Notes under the pieces: generated by a model
Databases searched by the model: none
What the model was told of the DNA's origin: nothing
Seen by the model: the letters and a program-made list of their open reading frames with translations, nothing else
Shown here: piece by piece, positions 63,149-64,000 of the stretch
Position numbering within the stretch: position 1 is the stretch's first letter
Layout: each line of letters starts with the position of its first letter
Assembly: GCF_900102005.1 (NCBI RefSeq)
Contig: NZ_LT627736.1
Span: 1,364,001 to 1,428,000 of the forward strand
Source: Microbacterium sp. LKL04
GTDB taxonomy: Bacteria; Actinomycetota; Actinomycetes; Actinomycetales; Microbacteriaceae
DNA: 64,000 nucleotides
Reading direction: 5' to 3'
Program-made: the position numbers and the translations under genes

Positions 63149-64000
63149 GTGACCGCCACCACGGCATCACCCGCAACGACCACACGCACCGTCGTCGCCA
63201 CCGCGGCCGTCTACGGGCTGCAGGGGCTCGGATACGCCGTCATCGTGACGGCGCTTCCCGCTTTTCAGGAGCGGACCGGGCTCGATTCGACGGGGATCGC
63301 CGCGATCCTGCTGGGCGTCTGCGTGACGGCAGCGCTCGGCTCGCTCGCCGCCGACGCGATCGCCCGGCGGGCGAGCAGCCGGCACGGCGTCATCACGGGC
63401 TTGTCGCTGCAGGCGCTGGGACTGGTCGCGACGGCGTTCTCACCGGGGACCGCGATGCTCGCGGCATCCGTCCTCGTCTACGGCCTCGGGCTGGGTCTCA
63501 TCGACGCGTCGTCGAACATGCAGGGCGTGCTCGCTCAGCGCGGCCGCGCGACGCCGCTCCTCGGGCGCCTCTTCGCGACCCTGACCGCCGGCTCGATCAT
63601 CGGCGCGCTCGGGATGGCAGGGATCATCGCATCCGGCGCTCCCGCGTTCGCCGCCCTCGTGGCTGCCGCGATCCTGCAGGTCGCCTTCGTCCTCTCCGGC
63701 GCGCGCCTGCTCAGCCGGGAACGCGCGGCCCGCCCCTCGACGGACGGCGTACCGAGGGGCCCGCGCCTCGATGGACGCGCCATCACGGTCGTCGGGCTCG
63801 TCATTCTGGCCGCCTACACGGTCGACTCGGCGGTGAGCTCATGGGGGTCGATCCACCTCGAGGCGATCGGTGCCGCTGCGGCGCTCGCACCCGTCGGGCT
63901 CGCGGCGTACCAGGGCGGCGTGCTCATCGCGAGGATGGTGACGGATGCCGTCGTCCGCCGCCTCGGCAGGGCGCGACTGCTCGCGATCGGCCTCATCCTC
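63149..64000 (+). CDS. MFS transporter, 3'-truncated by the window edge
   Basis: At least 284 codons are open to the window end. GTG 63149 lies 1 nt after the aminotransferase stop, so it is the fifth gene of the SDR operon. The protein starts with about 12 soluble residues and then membrane segments (VVATAAVYGLQGLGYAVIVTAL; GIAAILLGVCVTAALGSLAAD; ASVLVYGLGLGLIDASSNMQG; ITVVGLVILAAYTVDS). GLIDASSNMQG and its position match MFS proteins of the YbjJ/FucP-like type. It could export the product of the pathway or import its precursor. Confidence 0.82.
   Translation, partial: MTATTASPATTTRTVVATAAVYGLQGLGYAVIVTALPAFQERTGLDSTGIAAILLGVCVTAALGSLAADAIARRASSRHGVITGLSLQALGLVATAFSPGTAMLAASVLVYGLGLGLIDASSNMQGVLAQRGRATPLLGRLFATLTAGSIIGALGMAGIIASGAPAFAALVAAAILQVAFVLSGARLLSRERAARPSTDGVPRGPRLDGRAITVVGLVILAAYTVDSAVSSWGSIHLEAIGAAAALAPVGLAAYQGGVLIARMVTDAVVRRLGRARLLAIGLIL

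Overview
The window is one continuous piece of a very GC-rich actinobacterial chromosome. Gene content, the codon bias (third positions almost always G or C), TAnnnT -10 boxes placed directly before start codons, and gene families such as class Ib nrdHIEF, DUF3817, DUF445, NhaA-DsbA and many LacI/ROK-controlled sugar transporters fit the family Microbacteriaceae, probably Microbacterium or a close relative (an inference from gene types, not from a search). There are no rRNA or tRNA genes, insertion sequences, prophage genes or CRISPR arrays that I can see; it reads as ordinary chromosome rich in carbohydrate uptake.

Layout. 1-7262: 3' part of an HrpA-type RNA helicase, an M20 peptidase, a Gfo/Idh/MocA oxidoreductase, a PLDc_N membrane protein and an NYN-domain protein. 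7322-14976: a ROK regulator followed by two consecutive xylose/ribose-type ABC cassettes, each with a lipoprotein, a single-domain ATPase and a permease. 15043-19694: two DoxX-like paralogues, an RsmC-like methyltransferase, DUF3817, MarR, an exported DUF1023-like hydrolase and a lipoprotein. 19743-26271: LacI regulator divergent from a GH42 beta-galactosidase and a family-1 ABC transporter without its own ATPase. 26427-28053: a DGPF/YCII protein and an ECF42-like sigma factor. 28250-32067: the class Ib ribonucleotide reductase operon nrdHIEF on the minus strand. 32524-38796: MFS transporter, a small unknown protein, alpha/beta hydrolase plus acyl-CoA dehydrogenase, then DUF445, an arginase-family enzyme and a SixA-like phosphatase. 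38783-44192: hutHUI with a divergent IclR regulator. 44502-50841: a second LacI regulator divergent from a family-1 ABC transporter plus a debranching-type glycosidase. 50899-54751: NhaA-DsbA fusion, a cyclic-nucleotide-domain flavoprotein and a UBP-type zinc finger protein. 54759-59594: YbaK, methyltransferase, leucine-dehydrogenase-like enzyme, and a PadR-membrane protein operon. 59717-64000: an SDR-TetR-SCP2-like-aminotransferase-MFS operon that runs off the window.

How the genes work together. Three sugar loci (ROK, LacI-GH42, LacI-debranching) bring in and cut plant or storage sugars. The latter two lack an ATPase and presumably share a MsmK/UgpC-type ATPase encoded elsewhere. The hut genes break histidine down to glutamate, with the arginase-family gene as a likely fourth step. 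nrdHIEF makes deoxyribonucleotides. Genes inside operons are very often joined by 4-bp ATGA or GTGA overlaps.

The most notable non-gene signals are: about 18 first genes with a -10 box 7-8 nt before the start codon (leaderless mRNAs); an overused GGATGCC/GGCATCC word that overrides codon preference and forms inverted pairs in three intergenic hairpins; a palindromic element inserted in frame in hutI; paired LacI operators before the beta-galactosidase; a palindromic operator before the SDR operon; and a structured element in the 44193-44501 gap.
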